Positions 1 through 8,611 of a DNA stretch of 64,000 bases are shown piece by piece. Numbering within the stretch: position 1 is the stretch's first letter; the number at the start of each line of letters is the position of its first letter. Under the pieces are notes generated by a model that saw only the letters and a list, made by a program, of their open reading frames with translations, ran no database searches and had not been told where the DNA came from. A program made the position numbers and the translations under genes. The DNA is from an uncultured Glaciecola sp. Lineage in GTDB: Bacteria; Pseudomonadota; Gammaproteobacteria; Enterobacterales; Alteromonadaceae. The stretch lies in contig CAKZLI010000016.1 in assembly GCA_937125395.1 (NCBI GenBank), positions 1 to 64,000 of the forward strand, written 5' to 3'.

Positions 1-497
1 AAATTATTAGCGAATTTATTTAAAGAATTATAAGTTTCTTCAGCACTTTGAGAGGTTACTCTTTCTCCTTTTCTTAATTCTTCAATTGCAGATTTTAAGT
101 GTTTTTCTGTAACTCCTTGATCTTTTAAAACTTGTGCAATATTACTTTTCGATTTAAAAATTGCCAAAATTAAATGTTCTATCGAAACAAATTCATCATT
201 CATTTTTTTAGCAATTACAGAAGCTTCTGTTAGCGTTTTGCCTGCTTCTCTAGAAATCATTAACTCAGCTCCAGATACTTTAGGCAAACTTTCTAATTGT
301 TTGTCTAAAATCTGATTTATAATATCATTATTGATATTCAGTTTCTTTAATAAAAAAGGAAGTACATTTTCATCCACTTGTGTTAAAGCTTTAAAAATGT
401 GCTCATTTTCTATTTGATTATGACTAAAACCTTGCGCTATTTGTTGCGCCATTTGAATGGTCTCCTGTGATTTTGTTGTATAATTATTAAAATTCAT
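1..497 (-). CDS. clpB: ClpB disaggregase, N-terminal part (cut by window edge)
   Basis: Reading the complement from the ATG at 497 gives 165 codons without a stop, running off the left edge. The protein begins MNFNNYTTKSQETIQMAQ and has the two repeats of the Clp_N domain (around residues 10-75 and 85-150), including SREAGKTLTEA and DEFVSIEHLILAI, which are typical of ClpB from Bacteroidetes. ClpB is an ATP-driven chaperone that pulls proteins out of aggregates with DnaK. The AAA+ domains lie outside the window. Base composition is far more AT-rich than the DNA after 2.9 kb, so this gene belongs to the flavobacterial part of the contig. Confidence 0.9.
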   Translation of the reverse strand, partial: MNFNNYTTKSQETIQMAQQIAQGFSHNQIENEHIFKALTQVDENVLPFLLKKLNINNDIINQILDKQLESLPKVSGAELMISREAGKTLTEASVIAKKMNDEFVSIEHLILAIFKSKSNIAQVLKDQGVTEKHLKSAIEELRKGERVTSQSAEETYNSLNKFANN

Positions 498-635
498 TTT
501 CTCTTTTTTTTAGGGTTTCTACTTTTTCAAATTGATATGAACAATTTTAATACCAATTAGAATCATTGCTAAAAGCAAGTCAAAATGTCCGTTAAAACCT
601 TGTTTCTACTGACTTTTTAACAGTTTTAAACAAAA

Positions 636-666
636 AAAGCACACTTATTTTAGAAAGTGTGCTTAT
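636..666 (-). terminator. Rho-independent terminator after the cytochrome gene
   Basis: Inverted repeat AAGCACACTT / AAGTGTGCTT with a short AT loop. Read on the minus strand it is followed by a run of seven T. It lies between the end of the cytochrome c gene (695) and the start of clpB (497), both on the minus strand, so it ends cytochrome transcription before clpB. Confidence 0.8.
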
Positions 667-694
667 AATTAATTTTCGATAAATAGTTATTATC

Positions 695-1159
695 TTATCT
701 AGATTCTCTTATTTTTTTTACCATGCTTTTTGTGGTAATTTTACCTTTATTCCCCCAAGAATGGTTGATGTAATTCATTAAATCTGCAACTTCACGATCA
801 CTTAAATGGCTTTCTCCAGACATTTTACCTCTATAAATTTTACCATTTACTTTCATAGAACCTTTTGCTCCAAAAAGAACAATTTTTATGGCTCTTTTTT
901 GATCTTTTAATAAATAGTCTGACTTTGCTAAAGGAGGAAAAAGATTCATTTTATCTATACCACTAGATTCATGACATCTTACACAATTGGCTGTATATAA
1001 AATATAACCTGCCTGAATGCTTTTTCTTGAAGGTTTTTCTTGATAAATTTCTTTTAATTCATTTTTTTGTTCTGTCTCTAAGTAAATGTTTTTAGAGAAA
1101 GAGAAAAAAACAAAAGCTAAAACCAATAACGTAAGGGATTTAGAAACTTTTATTAACAT
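695..1159 (-). CDS. Small c-type cytochrome, exported
   Basis: A 154-residue protein with a hydrophobic N-terminal segment (about residues 8-22) that acts as a signal peptide or anchor. One haem-binding motif, CVRCH, lies near residue 60, and a probable distal Met lies in the GKMSGESHL stretch. This is the single-haem class I cytochrome c fold (Cytochrome_C family), probably an electron carrier on the periplasmic side. The last 20 residues are basic and not part of the fold. The gene is divergent from the YtxJ-like gene, with a 100-base AT-rich spacer. The specific redox partner cannot be told from sequence. Flavobacterial composition. Confidence 0.8.
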   Translation of the reverse strand: MLIKVSKSLTLLVLAFVFFSFSKNIYLETEQKNELKEIYQEKPSRKSIQAGYILYTANCVRCHESSGIDKMNLFPPLAKSDYLLKDQKRAIKIVLFGAKGSMKVNGKIYRGKMSGESHLSDREVADLMNYINHSWGNKGKITTKSMVKKIRESR

Positions 1160-1259
1160 AAAATATTGCGTTCTTTTAAAAAAAAGCGCAAGGTATAATT
1201 TTAGTGGTTTTAATGAAAGGTTTATTACATTTATCGTCTAAATAGTAAATTTTATATTG

Positions 1260-1655
1260 ATGAGTCTTTTTAAAAACATTTTCGGAAATAAATCTAATGA
1301 TAATATAGAGAAAAAGTCAAACATAAACTGGATTTCCTTAACATCATTAGAACAATTAGAGGAAATTAAAAATCAATCTAAAACAGAATCAATTTTTATA
1401 TTTAAGCACTCTACGCGTTGTGGAATTAGCAGTATGGTTATTAAACGATTTGAAGCTCTTTTTAAAGAAGAACATCAGTATTTAAAAGTTTATTATTTAG
1501 ATCTTTTAAACTACAGAAATATTTCTGATGAAGTAGGATATACTTTTCAAGTAATGCATCAATCTCCACAATTAATTGTTGTTAAAAACGGTATTTCTGT
1601 ACATAATGCATCTCATTATGATATAACTCTTACAGATTTAACAAGATTTATATAG
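1260..1655 (+). CDS. ytxJ: YtxJ-type thioredoxin-like protein (bacillithiol system)
   Basis: A 131-residue protein starting MSLFKNIFGN. The central motif KHSTRCGISSMVIKRFE (about residues 45-61) is the hallmark of the YtxJ family, a thioredoxin fold with a single active cysteine linked to bacillithiol redox work in Bacteroidetes and Firmicutes. The cis-Pro region QSPQLIVVKNG follows near residue 100. ATG at 1260 is preferred over the TTG one codon earlier. No partner gene for bacillithiol synthesis is in view. The function is known only from the family, and the gene belongs to the flavobacterial part of the contig. Confidence 0.8.
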   Translation: MSLFKNIFGNKSNDNIEKKSNINWISLTSLEQLEEIKNQSKTESIFIFKHSTRCGISSMVIKRFEALFKEEHQYLKVYYLDLLNYRNISDEVGYTFQVMHQSPQLIVVKNGISVHNASHYDITLTDLTRFI

Positions 1656-1691
1656 CCAAAGTTTGGTAAAAACCTTTTTTAAGTCTTATTT

Positions 1692-2370
1692 TTGCTACAC
1701 AAAATTTATATCCCTTTGGCAGAATTAAATACTACAGTAACAACTACAGGTAAAGAATTATACGGATATCAGAAAGATGCTCTTCAAGAAATTTTTAGAA
1801 GATTTGATGATGCACCTAAAGATTATCATTTATTATATCAATTACCAACAGGAGGAGGAAAAACAGTTATTTTCTCTGAAATTGTTAGACGTTATTTAGA
1901 GAAATTTAAAAAGAAAGTTTTAGTACTAACTCATAGAATTGAGCTTAGTAAACAAACATCTAAAATGTTAGATGAGTTTGGTGTTGCTAATAAAATTATA
2001 AATTCTACTGCAAAATTAGATGACCAAGATCAATTTAGTTGTTTTGTAGCAATGGTTGAAACCTTGAAAAACCGTTTAAATGATGATAAATTAGATATTT
2101 CTGATATAGGTTTGGTGATTGTAGATGAGGCACACTACAATTCTTTTACAAAAATATTTAAGTTTTTCGATCAATCATTTATACTTGGTGTTACAGCAAC
2201 TCCTTTAAGTTCTAACATTAAGTTACCAATGTATGAAAATTATCAAGAATTATTTGTAGGTGAAACTATTCAGCACTTAATAGAAAGTGGTTATTTGGCT
2301 TCTGCAAACATGTATTCTTATAACGTAGGGTTAACTTCTTTAGAAGTAGGAGCAAATGGAGATTATACTG
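1692..2370 (+). pseudogene. DEAD/DEAH-box helicase, N-terminal fragment
   Basis: The frame opens with a TTG at 1692 (a second TTG at 1713 gives the more family-like start before GKELYGYQKDALQEIF) and shows the superfamily 2 helicase motifs: Q-rich start, Walker A PTGGGKT (about residue 55), motif Ia THRIE, motif II VDEAH (about residue 145) and motif III GVTATP. It matches flavobacterial helicases as far as about GANGDYTV and then changes into a quite different protein at about base 2370, so motifs IV-VI are missing. This is an assembly-created or rearranged fragment; I infer assembly because the whole left end is foreign to the rest. Confidence 0.7.
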
Positions 2371-2890
2371 TTTTCAATCCAGATTTAAGTACCGATTTTA
2401 TTTATTTGGATGAGGTTAAGAAACCTGAAGTATCTATTAAATACAGAAGTGAAAAATGGTCAGCAAGATTTAAAACCAGTTATTTGTCTAGAACTTTAGA
2501 AAATAATGATGAGTTGCGTCCGGAGTTCAATATAAAACGAGATTTTGAAGCTATAGAATTGAGCTCTAGGTTTAGATATAAGTTTAGTCCAAAATCTTCA
2601 ACCTATTTTGGTTATCGTTTGGATAATAGCCCGCCTAGATTATCACAATTACAGGCGTTTGAAAATGTGTCAGACCCTTTAAATACAATTATTGGTAATC
2701 CCAATTTAGATCCCACTAATAGTCATAGAGTTTACGCAGGATATAATGCCTTTGATTTTCAAAAAAGAACAGGTTTTTACACCTATTTAAATGCGAATTT
2801 TGTTAACAATGCTGTAGTTTCAAAATCCATAATTGATGAAGATTTTGTTAGAATTACTACTTATGATAATGTTAATGGTAATTACAATAT
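2371..2890 (+). pseudogene. Outer-membrane beta-barrel (TonB-receptor-like) fragment
   Basis: In frame with the helicase piece, residues from about 228 on read as alternating barrel strands rich in aromatic and charged residues, for example STYFGYRLDNSPPRLSQL, followed by the GNPNLDPTNSHRVYAGYN motif. This matches the C-terminal part of the outer-membrane beta-barrel family found in Bacteroidetes TonB-dependent receptors. Both ends are missing: it starts inside the helicase frame and ends where the gammaproteobacterial ypjD begins at about 2890. The open frame running on to 2978 beyond that point is accidental. Confidence 0.65.
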
Positions 2891-3447
2891 TAATCTCCAG
2901 TGCTTTTATGCGCTATACCATTTTGGTGCCGGTGACTTTTGCTTTTGCAGCGTTGTGTTTACTCTTGGTATTGATTAACCCTAATTCCTATTCGTTAACT
3001 GAATATCAAGCCTCGTCGATGATTGTGCATATTGTATTATCATTAACCGCTTATGGCTGTATGGTTGTGGCATTGTTGTATGCATTACAAATGCGCTATA
3101 TCCACAAACAACTTAAATCAAACCCTTTGTTACTCACTCAACAACAGCTTCCTCCGTTACTTGGCGTCGAGGCGTGGGTACTCAAATTAGTGATGCTTGG
3201 TTCGATTTTATTAGCAGCTGCTTTAGTGTCTGGTTTTTTGACCATAGATACTATGCTCTCTGCACAACATGCACACAAAACGGTGTTGAGTATTGTCGCT
3301 CTGTGCGTTTTTGTCAGTCTGTTAATTGGGCATGCGCGCTGGGGATTATCGACAACCATGATCCTAACCTTGACCAGTGTTGGGGTTGCTGTACTGACCT
3401 TGGGATATTTTGGGACGCGTATTGTACGAGAAATCATTTTAATATGA
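2890..3447 (+). CDS. ypjD: YpjD-type inner-membrane protein (cytochrome c assembly family), 5' truncated
   Basis: About 185 residues from LISSAFMRYTILVPV to the stop, with five hydrophobic segments. They align with residues from about 85 to the end of E. coli YpjD/CorE, including the pattern MIVHIVLSLTAYG, the HAHKTVLS loop and the final GYFGTRIV. The family is a haem-export (CcsA/CcmC) relative, and in enterobacteria the gene sits between ffh and corB, as it does here with corB 83 bases downstream. The first third of the gene is missing because the contig joins flavobacterial sequence at about 2890. The open frame continues upstream to 2833, but those residues are not part of the protein. 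Confidence 0.8.
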   Translation, partial: LISSAFMRYTILVPVTFAFAALCLLLVLINPNSYSLTEYQASSMIVHIVLSLTAYGCMVVALLYALQMRYIHKQLKSNPLLLTQQQLPPLLGVEAWVLKLVMLGSILLAAALVSGFLTIDTMLSAQHAHKTVLSIVALCVFVSLLIGHARWGLSTTMILTLTSVGVAVLTLGYFGTRIVREIILI

Positions 3448-3530
3448 TCTTGCATCCTTGACCGATTTGGTTATCATCCAAAATTAAGCCAGTTAATTTT
3501 ACTGGTTCATTTTTAACAGGAAAATCGTTT

Positions 3531-4817
3531 TTGGATGCTATATCGACCACCACCTTGTTTATCATTCTGGGTGTATTAATTTTTTGTTCTGCCTATTTTT
3601 CAAGCTCCGAAACCGGCATGATGTCACTCAATCGGTATCGCCTAAAGCATCTCAACAATGAAGGTCACCGAACTGCTCGTCGAGTTCAAAAAATGCTCGA
3701 CCGCCCCGATCGCCTAATCGGATTAATTTTAATTGGGAATAATTTGGTCAATATCGGTGCATCAGCGATTGCTACCGTGATTGGCCTACGTTTATTTGGG
3801 GATGTGGGGATCGCTATTGCGACTTTTGCCCTGACCTTTATCATTTTGGTGTTTGCTGAAGTCACACCGAAAACCATCGCCGCCTTATATCCCGAAAAAA
3901 TCGCCTTTCCCAGTTCCTACTTATTAAAACCATTAGGCGTAGTGTTGTATCCTTTTGTGATTTTTGTAAACAGCATCACAAATTCGTTATTAGCTATTTT
4001 TCGTATCAGCCCTACTAATAATCAAGGTGATGAGCTTAGCCCTGAAGAGCTGCGTACGGTGGTATACGAGGCAGGGACTCTAATCCCTAAAGCTCACCAA
4101 GATATGTTAGTCAGTATCTTGGAACTAGAGCATATTACCGCTGAAGACATCATGATCCCGCGTAATGAAATCGTGGCGATTGATATTAATGAAGATTGGA
4201 AAGATATCCAACGTCAACTCACACATTCGCATTACACCAGAGTATTGTTGTATCGTGATTCAATTGATGATGCCGTTGGGTTTGTGCATGTTCGAGATGC
4301 CTTACGCCTGTTAGCTAAAGATCAGTTTTCAAAAGCCAGTTTGCTCCGTGCCGTGCGTGAGATTTTTTATACGCCCGACTCAACCTCATTACATATGTTG
4401 ATGTATCAATTTCAACAAGCCAAAGAACGCATTGGCTTGGTTGTAGATGAGTATGGTGACATTCAAGGTTTAGTGACCCTAGAAGACATTTTGGAAGAAA
4501 TAATCGGTGATTTTACGACGAATATGGTTCCTGACCATCATAAACAAACTAACGCCCAACAGGATGGCAGTGTGTTAGTTGACGGCAGTGCTAATATTCG
4601 CGATTTAAACAAAGAAATGGATTGGATGTTTCCTATTGAAGGACCCAAAACGCTCAATGGTTTGGTGTTAGAAGAACTGCAAGATATTCCAGAAAATAAT
4701 ATGTCAGTGCGCATAGCCGGATACCCCCTAGAAATAATCGAATGGAACGAAAATATGATCAAAACAGTACGGGTGATGCCGCAGTTTTATCGTTCTGAAC
4801 AACCTATCGATTCATAA
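3531..4817 (+). CDS. corB: CorB/YfjD-type membrane protein with CBS domains
   Basis: A 428-residue protein with a TTG start, supported by AGGAA nine bases upstream and by the N-terminus MDAISTTTLFII, which lines up with E. coli YfjD. Layout: DUF21/CNNM membrane domain with four hydrophobic segments (residues 1-185, with SAYFSSSETGMMSLNRYRLKHL), a CBS pair (about 205-330, VVDEYGDIQGLVTLEDILEEIIGDF) and a CorC_HlyC domain (about 345-420). CNNM proteins are tied to Mg2+/Co2+ export or regulation. It follows ypjD, the usual gammaproteobacterial order. Confidence 0.93.
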   Translation: MDAISTTTLFIILGVLIFCSAYFSSSETGMMSLNRYRLKHLNNEGHRTARRVQKMLDRPDRLIGLILIGNNLVNIGASAIATVIGLRLFGDVGIAIATFALTFIILVFAEVTPKTIAALYPEKIAFPSSYLLKPLGVVLYPFVIFVNSITNSLLAIFRISPTNNQGDELSPEELRTVVYEAGTLIPKAHQDMLVSILELEHITAEDIMIPRNEIVAIDINEDWKDIQRQLTHSHYTRVLLYRDSIDDAVGFVHVRDALRLLAKDQFSKASLLRAVREIFYTPDSTSLHMLMYQFQQAKERIGLVVDEYGDIQGLVTLEDILEEIIGDFTTNMVPDHHKQTNAQQDGSVLVDGSANIRDLNKEMDWMFPIEGPKTLNGLVLEELQDIPENNMSVRIAGYPLEIIEWNENMIKTVRVMPQFYRSEQPIDS

Positions 4818-4835
4818 TTCATGTTGCTAGCAACA

Positions 4836-5078
4836 TTATTCTGTTTCACCAGTGCGATTTAACGACTGGGTCAATGCTTCAGCTTGTTGCGCAGCCAGTT
4901 CCCGAGATTTGCGATTACGGACAATCTCCCGCTTAACATCTGCCACTTTACGATCAAGTCGATTTAAGTCGGTTAAGAGTGCCTTATAATCAGCATCCTG
5001 AGGAATATCATGGTGAAAAGCATGATAATTCAAGGCTTCTTTTAATAGAGTAGGTAGAGATTTTTTTTTCGCCATCAT
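4836..5078 (-). CDS. Small charged protein of unknown function
   Basis: An 80-residue soluble protein, Lys/Arg/Glu-rich, probably a helical or coiled-coil hairpin (KALLTDLNRLDRKVADVKREIVRNRKSRELAAQQAEAL). I do not recognise the family. Two adjacent ATG codons (5078 and 5075) are possible starts, with only AAGG directly before them. Codons 3-5 after the second ATG are AAA AAA AAA, giving a run of nine A. The gene is convergent with corB and lies upstream of sixA-side DNA on the same strand as sixA, with a 59-base gap. The strand-specific frame and position between conserved genes make it likely real. Confidence 0.6.
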   Translation of the reverse strand: MMAKKKSLPTLLKEALNYHAFHHDIPQDADYKALLTDLNRLDRKVADVKREIVRNRKSRELAAQQAEALTQSLNRTGETE

Positions 5079-5137
5079 CCTTGACTGCGTTATCTATAAG
5101 CTTAATTTGTATCGGTTATAAACATAATTTCTTGATG

Positions 5138-5617
5138 CTAAATTCCTTGAAAATGTGTGACTAATTTACCTCTTGATAATTGCGTATCGTATTCAATCAG
5201 CGCCACAGCACCCGTTGCAAAAACCGGAGCAATTCGCTCTTGACATAATGCATCCACAAAATAACTAACAAAAGGCATGTGCGACACTAACAAAATACAT
5301 TGGGGATTGTGCATGGATGTAATTTTGGCATCCAGATAATCGTGTGCCAACGACGCAATACTGGTCGGGACAATATCAGGGCACGATTCAACTTGCTGGA
5401 TTGTTAATTCACTATTAAGTTGTGCAAATGTTTGACGTGTCCGCAAAAAAGGACTCACTAATGCTAAATCAATGCTCGTCTGATCAACCAAAATATGTTC
5501 ACTAAGCCACTGAGCCGTATGTTGAACTTGCTCCACACCATATTCAGTTAACGCTCGATGCATATCACTTGGCGCAACTAATTGCGCTTCACCATGTCGC
5601 ATTACTAATAGTTTCAT
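5138..5617 (-). CDS. sixA: SixA-type phosphohistidine phosphatase
   Basis: A 159-residue histidine phosphatase (phosphoglycerate mutase superfamily). The catalytic RHGE motif is at residues 7-10 (LLVMRHGEAQ) and the second catalytic histidine in LLVSHMPFVSYF near residue 120. The length equals that of E. coli SixA (161), which removes phosphate from phosphohistidine in phosphorelay and phosphotransferase proteins. Cytosolic, no signal peptide. The substrate here is inferred from the family only. The ATG at 5617 gives the conserved MKLLVMRHG start. Confidence 0.88.
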   Translation of the reverse strand: MKLLVMRHGEAQLVAPSDMHRALTEYGVEQVQHTAQWLSEHILVDQTSIDLALVSPFLRTRQTFAQLNSELTIQQVESCPDIVPTSIASLAHDYLDAKITSMHNPQCILLVSHMPFVSYFVDALCQERIAPVFATGAVALIEYDTQLSRGKLVTHFQGI

Positions 5618-5830
5618 ACTTCTATTCCAGCTAACATTTGACGACTATTCATTATCTTGTTTCTGCCATTGAGGTAGATACTTTATCTTTAAGCACAATG
5701 ATCGCAATAAAAAGATGACGTAACGGATATCTTTAGCTATGTTTAATCTTCTTGGTTCGCCATTATAGAGGTAAGTAGAATCGAACCACAATGCTTAAAT
5801 CACCAGATCATTCAAGGTTGGCCTATTACG

Positions 5831-8548
5831 TTGTTATCGCATAGCGAAACTTCGCATGTTGTTCATTTGCAGATCAACACGGGGTATTTTTCTGATCCGG
5901 AGGAATTACCTGGGTTAGCGCATTTAATAGAACATATATTAATGCTCGGCTATCCTCACAAACAGCGCCGTATTAGCGCATATACCTCCGCAGAAAATAT
6001 CCATATTACCGTGACTCATATCGAGCATAATCCACAACAGATCGTGACCGAATTATTAATCTATATTTGCCAATTTGAGGTCACTCACGCAGCGATTGAG
6101 CACGAAACACAGACCATCGCAAATGAATTTACAGCCCTCAAATCTGATGGCCTAGCTGCGATCCAAGAAGTCAATAAAACAACCTGTAATCCGGCACATC
6201 CTTATCACAAATTTTCCACGGGTAATCATGCCAGTTTTAGCCGCCAGAGCACCAGTGCATTAGTCGAATTTGCGCAACAATGGCTTCAGCAACACGTATC
6301 GCCCAGTAATATCAATGTCTATATTATTTTAGCTGCTGCCTACCCAGCTGATAAAATTGATTTAACTAGATTAACCCTACCACAAATGCAGACTGCTTCA
6401 CTCTTCCAGCCTACAAAAATAGCCAAGTCACAACCCGTCCCGACCTTTGAGCACTGTTATCCTGAGTTATATTTACCAAGACAACAACAGATTGAACTCT
6501 TGATCAGCGCTTCAACCAGACAACCTAGGGTGATCCTCAGCTTTGCATTACACATTTCTGCCACTACCCAACCTCATTTAGATACACTGATAGTGTTATT
6601 GAATTATCCAAACTGGGATGCCCTACCCCATCAATTACAGCAACATGGCTTGATTCAGCACTATCAGATTGATACCGGGCTTCAAGTCGGTTCAACAATA
6701 GAGTTAAATATAAACATGGCTGTGACCGCATTAGGTCTTCGTCAATATGCACGCATCGTGCATTTGTGGTTGATGTGTTTGCATGCCCATGCAGATTTGA
6801 CGCTCAGCGCATCGCAGACTAAACATATTGAGTTATTGCGCTTTTGGCGAAATAATCTAAGCGAACTAGCACCGATTCAATGGCATGAGTGGTGTGAACA
6901 TTATCACCCCAGTTCAGTTGCTTGTACTGCAAACATGCAATCTGGCAACGAATTGCACGATATTATCCGTCAATGTCAATCTACTCAATTACGGGTACTC
7001 TTAATTGCTCAAGACGAATATTTGCCCTATAACGCAGACGATATACAGTTAACCCCTTGGTATGGTACCAAGTTTCAAATACGCCCTATCTTGCCGTACC
7101 ATAACGATACTGACCCACTCGCGAGGTATGCAATACGACCTTTTATCCATGATCTGCAATGGTTATCTGATTTACCCACACCCGCAGCAATTAAGGCTTA
7201 TCGGCAGACGTGTCTATCTTCTCCGGTACATTCTCATAGCCCTAATCATCAATTGTGGTATCAACCTAGCGACCCTACACAACCTTCTCGACAGGATGTT
7301 GCACATTGTTATTTGGCTTTTGAACAACCTGCCAATGTCGCAATACACAAGCGTGTTGATGCACCACTGAGCATCGTTGCAAAACGTATCTGGGTCACCC
7401 ACTTACACAATCAATGTGCCGCATTGCGCTACCAGCTCACAATGCTGGGCGGTTCTTGTAAAATATACCCTCAACAAAATGGCTTTACTGTTAAACTCGC
7501 CTGCCCAGCGCCGCTACTAATGGACATCCTGACAGATCTCATTGCGCAAATCATTACCCCACAATCCTCATTGCCAGAGTATGCAGAGCTGCATCACTAT
7601 CAGCTCCAACGCATTACTCAACAACAACCTATTAGTGCTTACCAAGCCGCCTACGCACAATTGAGCACACATTTAAATCACTATCCTGATTTACTTGAGC
7701 CCGATACTTTTAACGCTATAAGCCAACTTAGCGAAGCGGCAACAGTGAAGTATCAAACACGATTTTTTGAAGCTTTTGTCTGTGAGGGACTGGTCTGCGG
7801 TTCATTACCCGCTGTGCAAGTCGAACAATTAAATCAATTACTGCTCAATCTAACTGCACGCTCAACACATCTAAATGAGCAAGATGATATACCTACATTA
7901 CCTTGGCAACAGCACCCTAGCCCCATATTTACTTCACGATTATTAGTGAGTGAACATACATTTGCAGTGCCATGTTGGGTGTGCTTATTACTGACACCGC
8001 ATAAGACATTACTCGATACTATTTATGCCATGACGTTGGCTGAAGTGCTCGCAGAACCTTTTTTTCAGCGCTTTAGACAAGAGTTACAACTTGGCTATGA
8101 TGTTGGGTCTGGTTTTATCACGCACCAACAACATCCTGGTATTAGTTTTTATATTAACTATACACAACAAAATGCATTAGCTATTCATGCTATGTTGCTG
8201 GATTTTTTTGCAGAAATGAGTGCGGCATTGCCTCAGCTATCATCAAGTTGGTCGAGTATTCAAGCCAATTTGACTCACCAACTGAGTGTTGATCAACAAG
8301 GTGCCGCACAACAAGCACAACATCTATGGATGCAACTAGGACAATTAGGTGGCATTGATCATGATAATGCATTGATTACACTGATAAATCGTTGTTCTTT
8401 TGCAGAATTTTTGGCGTACAGTCAATCGTTACTTGATCCAACGTCGAATCCGATGCTGGGGAGCATTTGTACTGTGGGTAACGATCCAAGTATCGGCCCG
8501 TTATTAGATCGATTTGCAGATGCCAGCTCACTAGACAAGACGTATTGA
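5831..8548 (+). CDS. M16 (insulinase/pitrilysin) family zinc peptidase, probable 5' frameshift
   Basis: A 905-codon frame opening with TTG. It has the inverted zinc motif HLIEH (residues 29-33, in GLAHLIEHILMLG), the third ligand Glu in IANEFTALKSD, and the NPAHPYHKFSTGN stretch typical of pitrilysin/insulin-degrading enzymes; the C-terminal half carries the inactive M16 repeats. Family members start about 15 residues earlier with SPnDhrxYryl. That piece is present in another frame from the ATG at 5791 (MLKSPDHSRLAYYVV), ending in a stop at 5842-5844. A one-base insertion or two-base deletion near 5830 would separate them. No export signal is visible in either start. Convergent with fadJ. Confidence 0.75.
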   Translation: MLSHSETSHVVHLQINTGYFSDPEELPGLAHLIEHILMLGYPHKQRRISAYTSAENIHITVTHIEHNPQQIVTELLIYICQFEVTHAAIEHETQTIANEFTALKSDGLAAIQEVNKTTCNPAHPYHKFSTGNHASFSRQSTSALVEFAQQWLQQHVSPSNINVYIILAAAYPADKIDLTRLTLPQMQTASLFQPTKIAKSQPVPTFEHCYPELYLPRQQQIELLISASTRQPRVILSFALHISATTQPHLDTLIVLLNYPNWDALPHQLQQHGLIQHYQIDTGLQVGSTIELNINMAVTALGLRQYARIVHLWLMCLHAHADLTLSASQTKHIELLRFWRNNLSELAPIQWHEWCEHYHPSSVACTANMQSGNELHDIIRQCQSTQLRVLLIAQDEYLPYNADDIQLTPWYGTKFQIRPILPYHNDTDPLARYAIRPFIHDLQWLSDLPTPAAIKAYRQTCLSSPVHSHSPNHQLWYQPSDPTQPSRQDVAHCYLAFEQPANVAIHKRVDAPLSIVAKRIWVTHLHNQCAALRYQLTMLGGSCKIYPQQNGFTVKLACPAPLLMDILTDLIAQIITPQSSLPEYAELHHYQLQRITQQQPISAYQAAYAQLSTHLNHYPDLLEPDTFNAISQLSEAATVKYQTRFFEAFVCEGLVCGSLPAVQVEQLNQLLLNLTARSTHLNEQDDIPTLPWQQHPSPIFTSRLLVSEHTFAVPCWVCLLLTPHKTLLDTIYAMTLAEVLAEPFFQRFRQELQLGYDVGSGFITHQQHPGISFYINYTQQNALAIHAMLLDFFAEMSAALPQLSSSWSSIQANLTHQLSVDQQGAAQQAQHLWMQLGQLGGIDHDNALITLINRCSFAEFLAYSQSLLDPTSNPMLGSICTVGNDPSIGPLLDRFADASSLDKTY

Positions 8549-8552
8549 GATC

Positions 8553-8584
8553 ATAAAAAAAGCCAGCAACAAGCTGGCTTTTGA
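8553..8584. terminator. Bidirectional terminator between the M16 peptidase and fadJ
   Basis: Perfect stem AAGCCAGC / GCTGGCTT with loop AACAA, preceded by seven A and followed by TTTT. It lies in the 63-base gap between two convergent genes and can act on both strands. Confidence 0.85.
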
Positions 8585-8611
8585 TTCAATAACGTAATGC
8601 ATACGCAACGA

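Noticed and set aside
1..2890. Horizontal transfer of a flavobacterial island
   Set aside because: No integrase, transposase or repeat at the border, and genes are cut off mid-frame on both sides; a chimeric assembly explains it more simply.
2371..2978. A genuine helicase-barrel fusion protein ending at 2978
   Set aside because: The last 30 residues are ypjD DNA read in the wrong frame, and the parts belong to different cell compartments and different organisms.
4821..4836. Palindrome ATGTTGC-TA-GCAACAT between corB and the small gene as a terminator
   Set aside because: The loop is only two bases and no clear T run follows; too weak to call.
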